From Welwitschia mirabilis (Eukaryota; Gnetophyta; Gnetopsida; Welwitschiales): a DNA stretch of 64,000 bases. The stretch lies in the NCBI GenBank assembly GCA_051453625.1, contig JBOZIK010000001.1, positions 214,605,914 through 214,669,913 on the forward strand. Reading direction: 5' to 3'. The notes beneath the pieces are model-generated. The model searched no databases and was not told where the DNA came from. It worked only from the letters and a program-made list of their open reading frames with translations. The position numbers and the translations under genes were made by a program. Each line of letters begins with the position of its first letter. Position 1 is the stretch's first letter. Below are positions 45,451 to 59,498 of this stretch, in pieces.

Positions 45451-47899
45451 CATGTATTTATCAACATAATATGTTATAGTTAAAGTATAATAAATATATT
45501 ATTACTTTGTTAAATATTTGAATTATGCTTTGTCTATGTGGAATCTATTTATGCAAGATATGAAATCTTCTTTTGTTTTTTTAAATGCCTATTTCCTTGA
45601 GTAAATTACACATATGCACACTTTAGTAAATTTATCTAAATGTTTCTATGAAGTTATTTTAATACCTCATGACTACAAACCTAAACTATTATTTTTTGTT
45701 CTATAAAATATTATAATGCTAGATTCTAGTTTGAATGGTTAAGTAAAGTAACTATTAATTCATGCAACTTTTAGCTATAAATTACTTGATAAATTGATTA
45801 AGGTGTTTTCTCATCTTATATGACCCTATTGTATTACATAACTACCTTCCTAAAATTATTTTAGATGGGTCATGTTAAGGGCCTTAGCATACATAAGCTC
45901 TGCTATGGGACCAATCATCACCCACTCCTCTCCTTGGCTTTAACACAAAATTAGGGCAAAATGCTGCTTTATGTAATAATAAAAGGTAATTCAAACAGCA
46001 TATTAGAGGCCATAAATACTATGAAAAAATCAATAATAAAATTAATTCATGCATCATTTAATTCTTAGCATCATTCAGTTGGTAATCATTAACCACTATT
46101 GAAATCTCAAATTTTCTTTCACAAACCAGTGTGTTCATCTTTATTTTCCAGGTTTTCTTTCTCCTCTTATGCATTAGTTTCCTTTCCTACTCTAGCCCAT
46201 AAAAATCTCCTCCCTTATGTATTGCAAGTTCACCTTTTTTGCGGTTGTAATGCCTTGCCCAGAGATCTAAAATGCAATGCCTTGCATTTTAGATCTCTTG
46301 GGCACTAGGTGGACTAAGCGTTCTTCTTTTCTTCAACCTAAAAACCCTTCCTCTGGTGCCTTAACATTGAGCTTCCATATTAATCCTCGAAAAAAAAAAA
46401 CCTATTCCTGGATCCTCAAGCCAACTGTTTTGACATCTATTGATAAATCCTATGTGTTCTATTTCCCATATTTTTTCTATGTACTCTACTAGAGTTAACT
46501 AATAGTTTAGTTTTTTGCCCCTTTTTGTCATTGAGTTTCATTCAAAAGGTAGTCTCCTTTCTATTATCCTATCATTGCAAAAGCCAGTACATTTTCTTTG
46601 CACCTCTTCATGGTAAAAATCTACATATTCATCCCTCTCCTTGAATAAATGCTCTAATAGCCAATGTTTCTTCCTATTTTGTGTCTTCTCCTCTTTCACT
46701 GCCTACTATTCCTAGCCAATGTGAAGACTCACACTAAATACCATTATAAAATCTAATTGAATTAAGGTTTAAAGATATTATTTTAGGAAGAGCAAATCAA
46801 TTGCATATACTTACTTTGAATCACATCTTTTTAGACATCTGGAATACCCTATGGAAGCGTGAACATAAAAAAGGTATAGAGGTGAAGCCTNNNNNNNNNN
46901 GCTTCAACAAAATAAAATTTTTGATTACATTGTTTCTTAAAAATCTTAATGCACAGGTAAGCTTTATCCCCTTAAACATCAAAATATAATGACAGCTTTA
47001 AGAAAAACCTTGAAAGAACCCATAAAATTAATGTATATCATCATAATAAGAAAAGAAATGAGATTTCCAAGAAAGAAACGCTTCAAGCAATGGATTCATC
47101 TCATGTTACAGCTCTTACTAAGTGGGGCTTATGAGAGAAGCTCGTATGAATAGTATCTAGCAAAAACAACAAATTCACTTTTCTCACTACTTCATTGGTC
47201 ACTAAGAGATTATTAAGGATCTTAGAGGAAGGTGTTGGTTTCAATTCCCACCAAGAATTTTCTATGAAAACCTTAGTCATACTACAAAATTTTTCTTTTT
47301 AAAACTCCTATATCAGTCATATGTCCCTTGTAAAAATAAGACTAATTACATAATTAATACTACTTAACCCATTTAAGAGGCTGGTAAATAAAAGTTTTAG
47401 ATAAAGAAAATATAAATAAAATTACAATTATGGGGTTTTTTAATTGAATATACTCATTGGATTACTAATCCAAGCCTATCTAGTGAAATATAGATAAGGA
47501 TTTATAAGTTTAAATTAAGAGATTAACACATTATATTTATTCACATTTCGAGGAAATTAGCATAAAAATTCTATACTTTATATCTTTCTTAGCTTCTAAC
47601 TCTTTAGAGGCTCTACTTCATAATTTCATGGAATCTGAACATCACATTAATACCACACAATAACGATTTAACTAACAAAATTTTCTACATTGTAAAAGTA
47701 AGAGTAATGAATGCAAAAAGTAAGTCAAATCACCACACATATCCTTATCTAACTTAACTAACATGAGAAGGGAAAGCTTTCTAATAAACATAAGCCTAAC
47801 CATAGTAGATGTAAATTGATGAAAGATGCAAAAAATAAGGAAACTAAGGTCATACATTTAAAAATTAAGAAAAAATCAACAAAGAGATAGAAGAGAAAA
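45451..47899. other. Intergenic; one strong hairpin, no gene recognised
   Basis: Short frames at 46099-46308 and 46277-46492 overlap in a slightly GC-richer patch but have no recognised domain. A 10-N gap is at 46891-46900. A GGTTTCAATTCCC word at 47237-47249 resembles a pol III B box, without further support. Confidence 0.5.
46256..46304. repeat. Near-perfect inverted repeat (22-bp arms, 4-base loop)
   Basis: The left arm 46256-46277 (from TGCCCAGAGATC to ATGCAA) pairs with 46282-46304 with a single one-base bulge. The loop is TGCC. Perfect pairing in a region where other sequence has decayed is notable. It could be a small foldback element, a hairpin RNA source or a local replication product. 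Confidence 0.85.
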
Positions 47900-48849
47900 A
47901 ATCACAAGAAGAAGAAATACAATAAGATAAGCCTAAAAGCAAGGAAAAATGTAGAGAAGAAACATGAAGTACAAGACATTATTCCAACTTATAAAGAACC
48001 CTCATCTTTTTCTCAATAACTTAAAACAGATGAATTAACTAAGGAAAAACAAGAAGAATTATAAATTTTCAAGGAAGTCAAGATCACTATCTCTCTTTTA
48101 GAAACCATTAAACAAGCACCTTCCTATGTTAAATTCTTAAAAGATTTATGCACTATCAAAATAAGGATGAATGTGAAAAATAAAGCCTGTTCCACTTAAC
48201 AAACTAGTAGTATCATTTAAAACCAAATCTCTTGAAAATAGAAGGATCCAGCATGTCCTATCATATCCCTTACCATTGGAAACATAAACTTTCAATAAGC
48301 CTTGTTAGATCTTAAAGATAATATTTACCTTATAGTATCTATAAGAAACTTGTTTAAAATGATATAAAAAATACTAAAAGCTAAATATTAGCTGATAATT
48401 ATTTAAAAGCAACCTTGGATATAGTAGAAGATGTGATTATGTAAGTAAAGGATTGCTAGTTTCTTGTAAACTTTATAGTTTTAGAGATGGAAAAAACTAG
48501 ATGCCATACCATTCTTATCATTTTATAAAAACCTTTTCTTAAAAATTCTTATTTTTTTAATCAATTATAGAAATGGTTTTATGAATATTTCATTGGCAAC
48601 ATGATTATTAAATTGAGTATCTTTAATACTATAAAGCAAACTAATGATTTGAAAGTAGTAGAGTTTGTTGAAAGTCTTGGTGATCTTAATCCTTCATCCT
48701 ATGAGAAAAATCTTTTTCCTCTTTCTCTATCTTTCTTGGATTCTAATTTATATGTTAATATTAAAAATGATCCTTCTTTTAATATGGTCTTATCTCTTAA
48801 GGACTTAAGGTATGTCTTTGATGATGATCCTTTATTCTTTAATTTCTAA
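47900..48849 (+). pseudogene. Second Athila/Tat-like gypsy relic (gag end and protease)
   Basis: The words IFKEVKITISLLETIKQAPS and YVKFLKDLCTIK (about 48067-48159) are the conserved block just before protease in Athila/Tat polyproteins. It continues into a protease remnant, PACPIISLTIG and ALLDLKDN (about 48251-48325), where the expected ALLDLGAS motif has Lys for the catalytic-loop Gly. The linker reads NMIIKLSIFNTIKQ (about 48598-48639) and continues as an open 82-codon frame ending at 48849. RT and integrase were not found downstream. Same family as the relic at 2406-6110, different copy. Confidence 0.75.
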
Positions 48850-51800
48850 TTCATCTATAGCTTCATCAAATAATAATGTTTTGCAAGAATTGTTAGTTAA
48901 GTAAGAAAAAGAAATAGGATGAACTTCTCATAACCTATAATGTTTAAATCCTAAGGGGTATTCTCCCTATACCCTTATTGAGGTTTTTAATTCATATGTG
49001 GAGTCTTTTCATGAAAACATTTCTAGGCCTAATTTGTTACTTGATCAATAATCATATTTTGTTGATTGTAAAAATCCTAATACTTTAAAATTTTCCTCCT
49101 CATCTATGAGTACATACCATTCCTATAAGTATAACTTGGTTTAGAAAATGAACTTGAATTGAAATTACCCACTCTAGCTTTATAATTTTTGGATCAAACT
49201 ATATAAAAGCCTCATGTATTCAAGGATGCTCTTTTTATAGAAGATTCTAATAATATTCATTCAACTCATGCATACTTTAACCATTTGCACTTATCTAAAT
49301 AACCTTCATATAACCCTTTATTGCTTTCATTCCTTCCACTTCTTTAATCACTTTATGTGTTTATGAGGTTCAGTAATCATGGTTAATTGTATTTCCTTTT
49401 AATTCATGGATAAGGAGTTCTTTTAATTTTTCAAAGCTTAGAGGACATTTTGTAGGCTTTTTTCTATATCCATTTCTAGTCCATTGAAATTTTGAGTTCA
49501 TTATTAAGATTTGCATGCATTTAGAGATCTTTAATTTGGAATTAAGGAAAAAGGTGGACTTTCTTCTCTAATGGCATTTATTTACTTTAAAATATTTATG
49601 GGAATGAGATCATTTCTTTATTACACTAATGAGTCAATGATCCATTTCATGTACTAAAAATATTTAAAAAATAATCATAAAGAGTAAATGAAATCAAGAA
49701 AAATCTTAAATATTTTTTAGCACATTTTTTTGATCGTTTTCACTATGTGTAGTTAAATACATTTGGGCTATGACATCTGATAGTAATGCAGCTCTAATGA
49801 TTTATTTCTATGCATTTATCTAAATAAATGCAATAAGTACTTACTAGCAATGTGGCTCTAAATACTTCTTGTACAACATATAAAATCTGTTAGAAGGAAG
49901 TGTCATAACACTAAATTCTTAATTTAATTGAATGCTTAAAACTTAGATACCCATCGAAGAGGAAAGGAAGGGAATGAAATTAAAGTGGAATTGGAGAGAT
50001 ATTTTTATTGCTTATTTTAACAATTGAATTTGAGATTATTTGGCTAGTTGTGGATTTACAAGGATGAAGTAATTTATACTTTTCTTTGCCTTGGAAAAGA
50101 ATTTACCTAAAATAATAGACATAAATAGGACCATTAGCTTGCATTCATCTTATTTCATTTATTTTTAGAATGCATGGTAGGGTTTGTTATGTCATTCATC
50201 CATTTCATCACATTTCCATTTACTTTCATCATTCATACTAATTCATATGCCTTTGCATTTCCTTTTATGAAATACATTGTTTTTCTATGATTTAACCTAT
50301 CTATCCATCTCTAGATCTAAGTTAAAATTGATCTAAATCATTAATAAATTCTACTCATTTAATCATCCACATTTCAGATACTTTCTATAAAAACACATGA
50401 ATTTTAAGCCATCTACACTAATCACTCATGGTTTCTATAACCTTTATGCTATTACAAACTTTCTCATGTTTTTCTTAACTATGTCTTTGTGTTCTACTGG
50501 TGCCATCATCTACTCTCACTAGTACTACCATTTGTATTCTACTTAATGCATTCAACTTTCTCTTGCAGCTTTATTTTGGCTTCCTCATTATTTTCATTAT
50601 GTTGATGAAGATGTTTTTATGTCTACAATCATTCTATTTTTTCTTTAATCCATTTTCACTTTTTTAATCTTTAGTTTTCTTCCTTTTTTATTTTCTATCT
50701 TTTTTCTATTCTTTTGTTTTAGACCACTATGAGTGAAAGAGTAGGATTCTTTTTGAAAGAAGGAGTCTTCAAATATTTCCTTGCTTTATCTATACCTTTC
50801 TATCTTAATAAAATTTAATTAAGGAATTGGAATTATTTATTGAAAAAAGATGATACCTATTACTTCTAAAAGGTTATTTTAGAGTTCGACTAGAATGTAA
50901 TAATAGATAAAGCTGACCTTTGGGTAATTCATTTTTTTTTTTTTACACTTCATTTGTTATTTCTCTTAATGATGTAAAAGATTTATTAGGAGTTAAACAC
51001 CATGAGAGCTTGTCTTATATGCATAAAAAATCCATTAGCTATTATTATCTTGCAATTAATATTAAATATGCACCAAGTAAGAAAGGAACCATACCTTGTA
51101 GAAACCTTTATAAAAATGAACTTGCACTTTTTAGGTTTGTCATTTAAAAATTTTTGCCCATATCTAATATAACTAATGCCTATAATAGTTACCTTGGTAT
51201 AATTATGATTACCTGAGATAATAAATCCTTTAACACAGAGAAACTCTTCTTAACTACTATAGTAAATCATATGAGTTATAAAAGTAATCTTCCTTTCCCT
51301 TACCTACTTTTAGACTTTATCTATAATAATAGGACCTTCATAAAGACCCTTACCCCTAAAAAGTGTACCTAACTTAGTAAGTGTAAGAATTTGGATTAGA
51401 TTCCAAGGGGTTTTTAGAAATTCAAGAAGAATAAGAAGAACATCCTCAAAGGAATCCTCCTCCTTCTTAAGCTCCTTCTTCTCCCCACTCTTCACCCACT
51501 ACAAGAAGAAATGGGAAAGATCCTCTTGATAAATCCTCTCATTCCCTTTATTGTCCATCATCTTTCACTTCTTCTTTTCCTACTCATGCACATTCCTCCA
51601 CTACTTCAATAATACCTTTTTGGATGAGGTTTCCAAATCTAAAAGAATTGATATTACAAAGTTTTAGAATAAATGAAAAAAACGATCATAAAAAATAAAA
51701 GAAAATTATCGAAGAAATAAGAAGAGATGGACAAAATTTGTAGATGTTAACTTCACATAAAAGATATTTAAGATTAAAAAATTAATATGAATTTCTGTTT

Positions 51801-51884
51801 TTGTAAATCTGGCTTCAATTCTAAATTGAGGCATAACTCTTAATAGAGCTAATGCTACTAACCTACTTAATTGGTGTTGTGTCA
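48850..51884. other. Downstream of the Athila/Tat relic, no gene recognised
   Basis: Broken frames with protein-like stretches run to about 49450 and may be more of the same polyprotein. Frames at 50920-51147 (plus) and 51310-51495 (minus, Lys/Glu-rich) show no known domain. Confidence 0.5.
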
Positions 51885-53520
51885 TGTCTATATTTTAAAG
51901 GTTAAAAGATTTAGCCTAAAAAGTTAAATAAAAACTTAATTAAAAAGAATAAATTTTATCTTGTGGAACTCATTATATTGATTTAGTTACTATATTATTT
52001 ATTTATTCTTTATTTATAATCTTATTATTTGAGATGTAATTACTTTGTAAAAATTTGTTTTACTTTAATTATTATTTTAAGTGTTTTATTTCTTGTAACA
52101 ACCATAATTAATAATATTATATTTATAGTATTTCATTGTTTATTAATGATAATCTTTTTTGATTAAATTAGTTAATTATATTAATTATTATTTTATTTTC
52201 ATTTTATAACTATTGCATTCATGTACCATGATTACTATATTTTTTTTAATTTTCTTATTTTATTGTATATGATTTATTCTTGTAACAACTATAATTATTA
52301 AGATGATTATGTTGCCTTATTTTAATATTTTATTTTAGTAATGCATACTAAGTAATGCCCATGGTTATGTTGTTATACTTCCTTTTATTTAACATTTATC
52401 CTTGTGGAAAATATTTTTATGTGGCTATTGGAATTACTTGCTAAGTGGCTTATCTTAATTCTTTATCATTACAAGTAGTGAAATGTTGAATATTTATTAT
52501 TTGTTATTATGATGAAATATTAATGCACCCAGTGGCTAGGCAAGGTAATTATTAAGAGTTATGGAATTCTTGCCATCTTCTTTTCATAATGGTGTCTCTT
52601 CATATCCTTATGTTTCTTTATAGCTCTACATCCTCTTGCTATATCTAGAACTTCCTTATCCTCTTATTTTCATATTTTTGAGAAATCATCTATTATTTAA
52701 TATTAATAATTTTGAAACTTAGAGCTTAGAAAGAATTGGTGTCTTTGAAGTCATGTAATCTGTAAAAGTTCACAGGTCTTACATCTAATTTCAAATATGT
52801 ATCTAATTAATTATTATATCTTGTATGGATTTATTTATTTTTTAATGTTATATGATTTTTTATTTCTTGTATATTTAAATGATATTTTATTCTTACATCT
52901 GGAACGATCTCTTATTCTTACATATTTGTATGGTTTTAGTTAAATTTTGCATCTTGTATGGTTATTGGATAATTTTTATTTCTTAAATAATTCTAAACCT
53001 CTTATTTCATTTCTTTTTACTGATATCTATTTTTCACTAAGTTTTGTAAATTACCCTATTGATCCATCTTGAGATTATCTTGTGATCAATCATTGACATA
53101 TATTATGATATGTCAATGATGAAAATAAGACTAGCTAGGGTAACTGATTCTTCAAACTTCAGAGATCAAACCTGAAGAGAAAAAGGGGAAACATTATCAC
53201 TTTTGGTTATTTGAAACTAGATTACTGGAAATTGTTGTGGAGCAATAGTAAAGAAAATAATACAAAACTAAGGTCTTTATCACATCTTGGATTATTTCAG
53301 TTACATCTTGGATTATTTTGGTAATGCATATTGGATTTTTTGGTATGCATCTTGGATTGTTTTGACAATACATCTTGAATATTCTTAAAATTCCTTACCT
53401 TGTATTTTGAAATCCTATACTTACCTATGCCTTGCCATGGACCATACTAGAAATTGTAATGGCTATAGTTTTTACATCATCCCTACACGTGCAAGAATAA
53501 TTACAAATTATAATGCAGAG
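51885..53520 (+). mobile_element. LTR of family D, copy 3 (diverged)
   Basis: Starts near TGTCATGTCTATATTTTAAAGG, matching the start of copies 1 and 2. It carries AATGCACCCAGTGGCTAGGCAAGG (about 52512), the long T-rich centre, and CCATGGACCATACTAGAAATTG (about 53437). The minisatellite is missing. No polypurine tract is clear on its left. Confidence 0.6.
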
Positions 53521-54667
53521 AAGAGCTAATGATTATATACAAATATATGTCATTTATATGTTTTCATGTTTTGTTGCATGAAGAACCATGTGTGTCCTAA
53601 AGACTTATGCATTTTTGTTAATATTTTATTTACTTACTTATTACATGTTTACATTATCTTGTACCATTAAATAGTGTGATATGATGGGGACATTTTTCAT
53701 GCTCTAGTTGTATTATTATTTAATCATAAATAAACATTTGTGATTTTTTTAGAATTTTCAAAAAATGTAGATGATGTTCTCCCTTAATACCTAAGTTATT
53801 TTTGAGAATTACATATGTGTACTTATGTCTTGGAAGTTAGATTTGCAATATATCAAAACATAACTACTTTATTTTCTATAGCTAGTAGTTGTAGGTATCT
53901 TTTATCCATTATAATTTATTCTAAAATGAACTGGTAGCATAACAAATTAAGTTAAGATGGTGTCTAAAATGAGGTCATTAAAGGTGGACATCACATGCTA
54001 TCATCTTAACCTACACAAATAAATTAACTTTTTATATAGATACTCTACATCACATTTATGTGTTTCCAACACTCGAGTTTTTTTTAAAAATTTATAGAAA
54101 TTAACTGGTTTAGATTTATCACTAAGTCATCCATTCCAAAATAATCACATTCATTTCTAATTCTTATTCATTTTTTATTCATTTTATGATCATTTACATA
54201 GTCATACATTTTAAATTTAAAACTTTAAATTATTATAACCCAAGAGTCATTTTTTATTTTTTGTCTTTCATTTGCGTTAGTTTGCATTTTATATTTTCTT
54301 GTTTAATCATGCATTACACATTTTCTTTTTAACAATTTTCCCTTTTAGCTCATTCTAAAGTACATTAGCACATGTATGATTCATTCCTCATTGTGTTTAC
54401 ATTCACTTTTATATTTTTTAGGCTTTAAAAAAGTTTAGCTTTAGTTGGAGGATAGTGGGAGTTACACTTGATTACCTATCTTTTCATGCCTTATTCTTTT
54501 ACCTAAGTATATTTAAAAGTACATTAACCAATTTTTTATTAAAACCCTTCATATTTTGTACTTAATTAAATTGATTTGTAATTTTTTGATGTTACCTAAT
54601 ATTTTGACATGGTTTTTTTTTTTTTTTTTTTTGGTTAAGCGACTAGCAAAATATTAATTAGGAGGTA
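53521..54667. other. Intergenic, no gene seen
   Basis: AT-rich with a poly(T) run at about 54606-54632. The last bases read CTAGCAAAATATTAATTAGG then AGGTA, a purine tract directly before repeat B copy 2. Confidence 0.55.
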
Positions 54668-55925
54668 TGATAACACAAGAAAATTGACAACTACATCAAG
54701 GAATTTAGGACTTGTTTGCATGCTTAATTGATCATCATGATAAATTTATGTATTTATTATTCTTAAGGTGATGGAAATCTCATTTTACTTTTAATTTGCC
54801 TTAACACTATCATTTTTTAGGATAAATGTATTCTCAAAAAATAGGAAGGTATGCCAAGCAATATTGGTAGTAATGTAAACTTTTAAAATGGTAGTGACAA
54901 TTATTATGATTAGAATAGATTTATACTTAAGTTCTTAAGCATTTTCAATGTAAGAAATCCATTCTAATCATGTCCAAAAGTAGAAGATAAACAAGGAATA
55001 TTTTCTAAAAAGAACCCCTCAATTTATTGCCATAATTAAAGGATAACCCTATATGATTTAGGCATTCTTTAGAATGGCACCATTAGGTGAAAACCCCTAA
55101 TTATAAATAATAATTCAATCTTATAAATAATAAATATCAATTCACTTGAAAGACATCATATCATTATATTATGCAAGAGATTGGAGCTTTATCTATTAGT
55201 TCTTTCTAATCCTTTCATAGAAATGAGTTACCTATCAAGCTAGCTTTATGCTTATTTGTTTAGCATGAGTACGTTTATAGATTATATGCGATTACTGTTC
55301 TAATAATAGAGTATTACATTCTTTTGGTGCATTACTTTGATGTCAATTTGCAATTTTTTCATACTCATTATACTTAATATTGGCTAAGGCATGATTTTAA
55401 TTTAAGATCTTTTTGATGCTTCTTCTTTTGATTCTATCGTGCATAACTTGAATGTTTATTTGATGAATCTTGAAAGAATCCTACTTTTCATACTTATTTT
55501 ATTCCTACTATGAAGGCTAAGTAACTTGGATATATTACCCTCATATATATGATGAATAAGATTATGCCATTATCCTTGAGCTAGAACTACATGAGTACTA
55601 ATGCCTATGATGGATGAGATTATTCCATTATACTTGAGTTGGTAGGAAAAACCACATGAATTTACTTTAGTACTTATGTTTTTTCATAAATTTATTATTT
55701 TATTTTAAATGCTATGCTCCATACCTCCATCCCTTAAATAAATTTACTCTCTATTATTCATTATAAATATGCTTGTTTTACTAATAATTTTTATTATCTA
55801 TCTTTATGGAAGAATGATACTAAGGATATCTTATAAACTAAAGTCCTAGTATTATTGGTAAACATTGGTTTTGGTCATGTAAGATCCATATCCTTAAGAC
55901 AATCTTGCTATTTATCATACATTAA
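54668..55925 (+). repeat. Dispersed repeat family B, copy 2
   Basis: Starts TGATAACA and is collinear with 25023-26260 in the same orientation. The preceding ATTAGGAGGTA is polypurine-like, which supports reading it as an LTR. It contains the extra segment AATGCCTATGATGGATGAG (about 55600) that copy 1 lacks. Confidence 0.7.
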
Positions 55926-58069
55926 TGATACATAGAAGCACAGACAGATTTCATCATAAATAATTTCTTCTCAATTCTTCATCACAAATAGATATCTTAT
56001 ATATATTAGTGAGATGTAAACTTGTTATAGTATATACATGGATATAGATAAACTTATGATATTAGATACATGAATCTAGATCTAGGAAAAAATTAATTAA
56101 TATAATAGGAGATGTAATCTCTATTAATGACATTCCAACTTGATATGTAGCCATCATCATATGTGAGTTAGCTCTACTTTAAGTTATAAACTATGAAAAA
56201 CATGTCTAGGCTTAACTCCATAGGCTTAGACATTACTGTGATGGTAACAAGAATATGTGGAATAAATGCATGTTCACAAGTGATTCACAGTTCCTTAAAG
56301 AATCTTAGAATGATGCATGATAATCCTTTGGTACTAAGGACTTAGAATATTAAGTTGAAGGAATTTAATACATGTGTAGGATAGCAGAGTGGTAATCAAA
56401 TCAAATTTTAGAAGGGTTTTATATAGAAATGTAATGCAATATACCTGGATGATGAAATTCAAGTATGAGAACCATAATTAATAGAATTATCTTAATTTAG
56501 TTATCATTTGATAAATACACCATACAAATGCATGTATACAGTCTTATGTAATATTCATATTTTGTTAATTATTTACCTTATAAAAAAATTCTAATCTAAT
56601 TATATTTATTTGATTATAAACAATCATACATAATAGAGAAACATGTATGTAATCTTTAGTTATCATATTTAAAGATAATTGCATTTAAAAAATATAGTAA
56701 TTGTAATCAAACTAGTGTAAATAACTTCTATTTATTTTACATTAATAATAGTATCTTTTAAATAAATCACAATGATACTTTAAATTTAGATTTGAGGAAA
56801 AAATTTAGGCATGAAACTATACCCTCTTAAAAAATTCATTTTCCAAGTTTAACTAGTAAATTTTAACATGATAATATGATTGATGAGGGGAAGAATATAG
56901 AAACACAATACATAGTTCTTACTTAAAACTCATATAACTATAAAATAAATAAAGAGGATAAAAATTAAAATAACTAATTAATTTACTAGACTTTTAGAGT
57001 CAAAAATAATTTAAGTTTCTAAATACATGTATTAAAATAAAAGCAATAGAAAAAGAGAAGGATTTTATATTTATATAGTATATAAGTAAAATAATATTAA
57101 AATATACATTACGTAAATAACTAGCTAGTTAAATGTAACTTATGCTAAATAAAAATTTTACTTATTACTTCAAAAATAAAAGACATAATGAGAAAGGTAT
57201 AAATTATATTTTATAAAAAAATTTAATAATAATGATAAAAAAGATAGAATTAGTTTAATTAACTCAAGCTTAAAAATAATTCTTTAAGTTATAACTACAA
57301 GTTTGTTATAAAGTAACTAAGTTTTCTTTAGATATTTTCAATCCTTTTTATATTTTATTCTACTAAAAGTTAAGAATATAGATAGGACTCGTTTCGTTTA
57401 GATTTTATGGGATTATTCATTAAAGTGGAAATATGAATTAATAATTCATTAGTCACCTTATAGTCACTATATTATTATCAGTCTTCTATATTTTCATAAT
57501 TTTTTATTCATAATAGTAAATATTCATGGTATCTTTTATTGTGATAATAATGGAATGATCATATTGTGCTTACTTTTACCTAGTCTTACATTTGTGTGCA
57601 ATCATAATAATTTTTAAAAAGTTGATTAAGCCCGTTCAAGCTATGAATTTATTAGATTTAATTCAAGTAAAAAATTAAAGCATAGTTAACCTCTCTCTTA
57701 AATACATTTTTACTTATTTATCTGAGGATATTGATTAGGCTATGATTTTAGCAAATTGAGGGATAAAAAACATTATTACTAATAAAAAATATTTAAGAGT
57801 ATCTAGAAATATTAAAAATACCTTGCTCTAAACTATCATAAGATTAAGATTTTTGTATGGTTGCTTTCTCATGAAGGTCTACTTCATGATGAATGTCTAT
57901 AATACTTTTACAATAAGAATTCAAATATCCATAACATCAAAGTGGTAAGTATTTTTGATAATTTTTCATATGAATGTACTTAAAGTTAAAATTTAGCTAT
58001 CATTATGACTTTGTATAACTTGGCTTAATGTTTTAGGTAATCTACAATAGGATTATTTGAGGCCAACCT
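55926..58069. other. Intergenic, no gene seen
   Basis: Very AT-rich on both strands. No reading frame, RNA or repeat of note was recognised. Confidence 0.6.
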
Positions 58070-59488
58070 TTTATAAATAAAAACTAGGTCTTTTATGATA
58101 GAAATGACATAGTGTTATTCTTTCCTTAAGGATAATTGTGATATAAAATAATAAAATAACACATACTAGGCTATCAAAATAGATTTAAAGAAAATAAAAT
58201 AGAAGCAAAAATAAATGTTTAGAAAGGTTAGAGACTGAATATAGAAATGAGTGTAGCTACTAGGATCTAGCATAAAGATAATAGCAATGGTAAGAGCTCT
58301 TATAATGGAAATAGATTTGCTATATTGTTAAATTGAAAATATTAAGCTTTGTTAATGATCAACCTTGGTAACATAATCTCATCCACCATATGAATATTGG
58401 TAAATACTTCAAGTTACTTATCCCTCATAGGATATTTGTATAAGCATGAGAAGTAAGTTTCAATTTATAAAGACCATCAAAAATTAGTATAAACTTCAAA
58501 CTAAAATGTAAACATGAATAAATTATTTATTAATAATATAAAAATTGATATATTTTAGTACAACAAGTAGCATAACAAGTATGTAAATCATCCACACTTA
58601 CTATTGTAAGAATTCTACTAAATATTAGCTATTATTTCATTGATTTATCAAATGAATTTAAATTATATTGCAAATCACACTTAAAATCAAGAGATTAAAT
58701 CTAAGAAAAATAACATCTTATTAAATAAAATAGAGAAAAGATACAAATAGAAAACATTAATATACAAATAAAATGTCATGCTAGCCTTAATGGCTAAACC
58801 ATCCTAAGAAGAAAGATTTAGAAGTTAAACATAAACAGAATCAACCTTAGCATGAAGTATAATAGGATTGGTTTATTTTCAAGCATCTAAGATGTCATAA
58901 GTGGGGTTCTTAGCTCTTTGTATGGAGAAATTTAGGCTTGAAATGGTTGAGGTTCTTTATCCTTTTGTGTTAGATGGGATGGTTGAGATTCTTCCTCTTA
59001 TACTATTTAATGATGTTGTTAAGGTTTGTCTTCTAGCATAATGTGAAGTGGTTATTATAATGAGGCCAACACATGGCCTTTAGAGTAAGGATTCTCCAAC
59101 AACTAGTACCATTACCACATGTTACTAATGGTACCCTTGTTTTGTGTAGTAATTGATCATTTTATTATTAAAGAATATGATAGATNNNNNNNNNNAGAAA
59201 TGGCTTGCTTCTCCATGAAAAATCCATAATGTAAGTTTAGAATTGATTTTATTAAAGTAACCAATGCGATCATACACATAACCACAACTATTAGAATTTT
59301 GTGTAGAATTAACAACATCTTTTGGAATGTGCTCTAAAATGTAGTTGAAAACCTAAAAAAACACGAGGAAGTACATAAGTTTACATATGGATTCATCTTT
59401 ATGATATAATAGTTAAATTAATATCTTTACTTACACTAAATCAGCATAACATACTTGAGATAAATGTTAATTTTTACATGTTATCACA
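58070..59488 (-). mobile_element. Repeat family C, copy 1; probable LTR on the minus strand
   Basis: The first ~390 bases are collinear with 63595-64000 (TAATAAAATAACACA, GATTWAAGAAARRAAAATAGAAG, AATGTTAAGCTTKGT and CATGGTAACATAAYCTCAT-like text). At its right edge the minus strand reads GGTGGGAGGA then TGTGATAACA (59498-59479), a classic polypurine tract/LTR-start junction. So this would be a 3' LTR on the minus strand. A 10-N gap lies at 59186-59195. Confidence 0.5.
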
Positions 59489-59498
59489 TCCTCCCACC
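59489..59498 (-). promoter_or_regulatory. Polypurine tract of the family-C element
   Basis: Minus strand GGTGGGAGGA directly before TGTGATAACA. Confidence 0.55.

Noticed and set aside
46099-46492. Possible small gene in a GC-richer patch
   Set aside because: Two overlapping short frames in different phases, no domain, and the region is interrupted by the strong hairpin.
47190-47260. tRNA gene or SINE suggested by GGTTTCAATTCCC
   Set aside because: Only a B-box-like word and a weak A-box; no cloverleaf can be drawn.
48601-48849. An apparent stand-alone 82-codon gene
   Set aside because: Its start matches the block following protease in Athila/Tat polyproteins, so it is part of a dead element.
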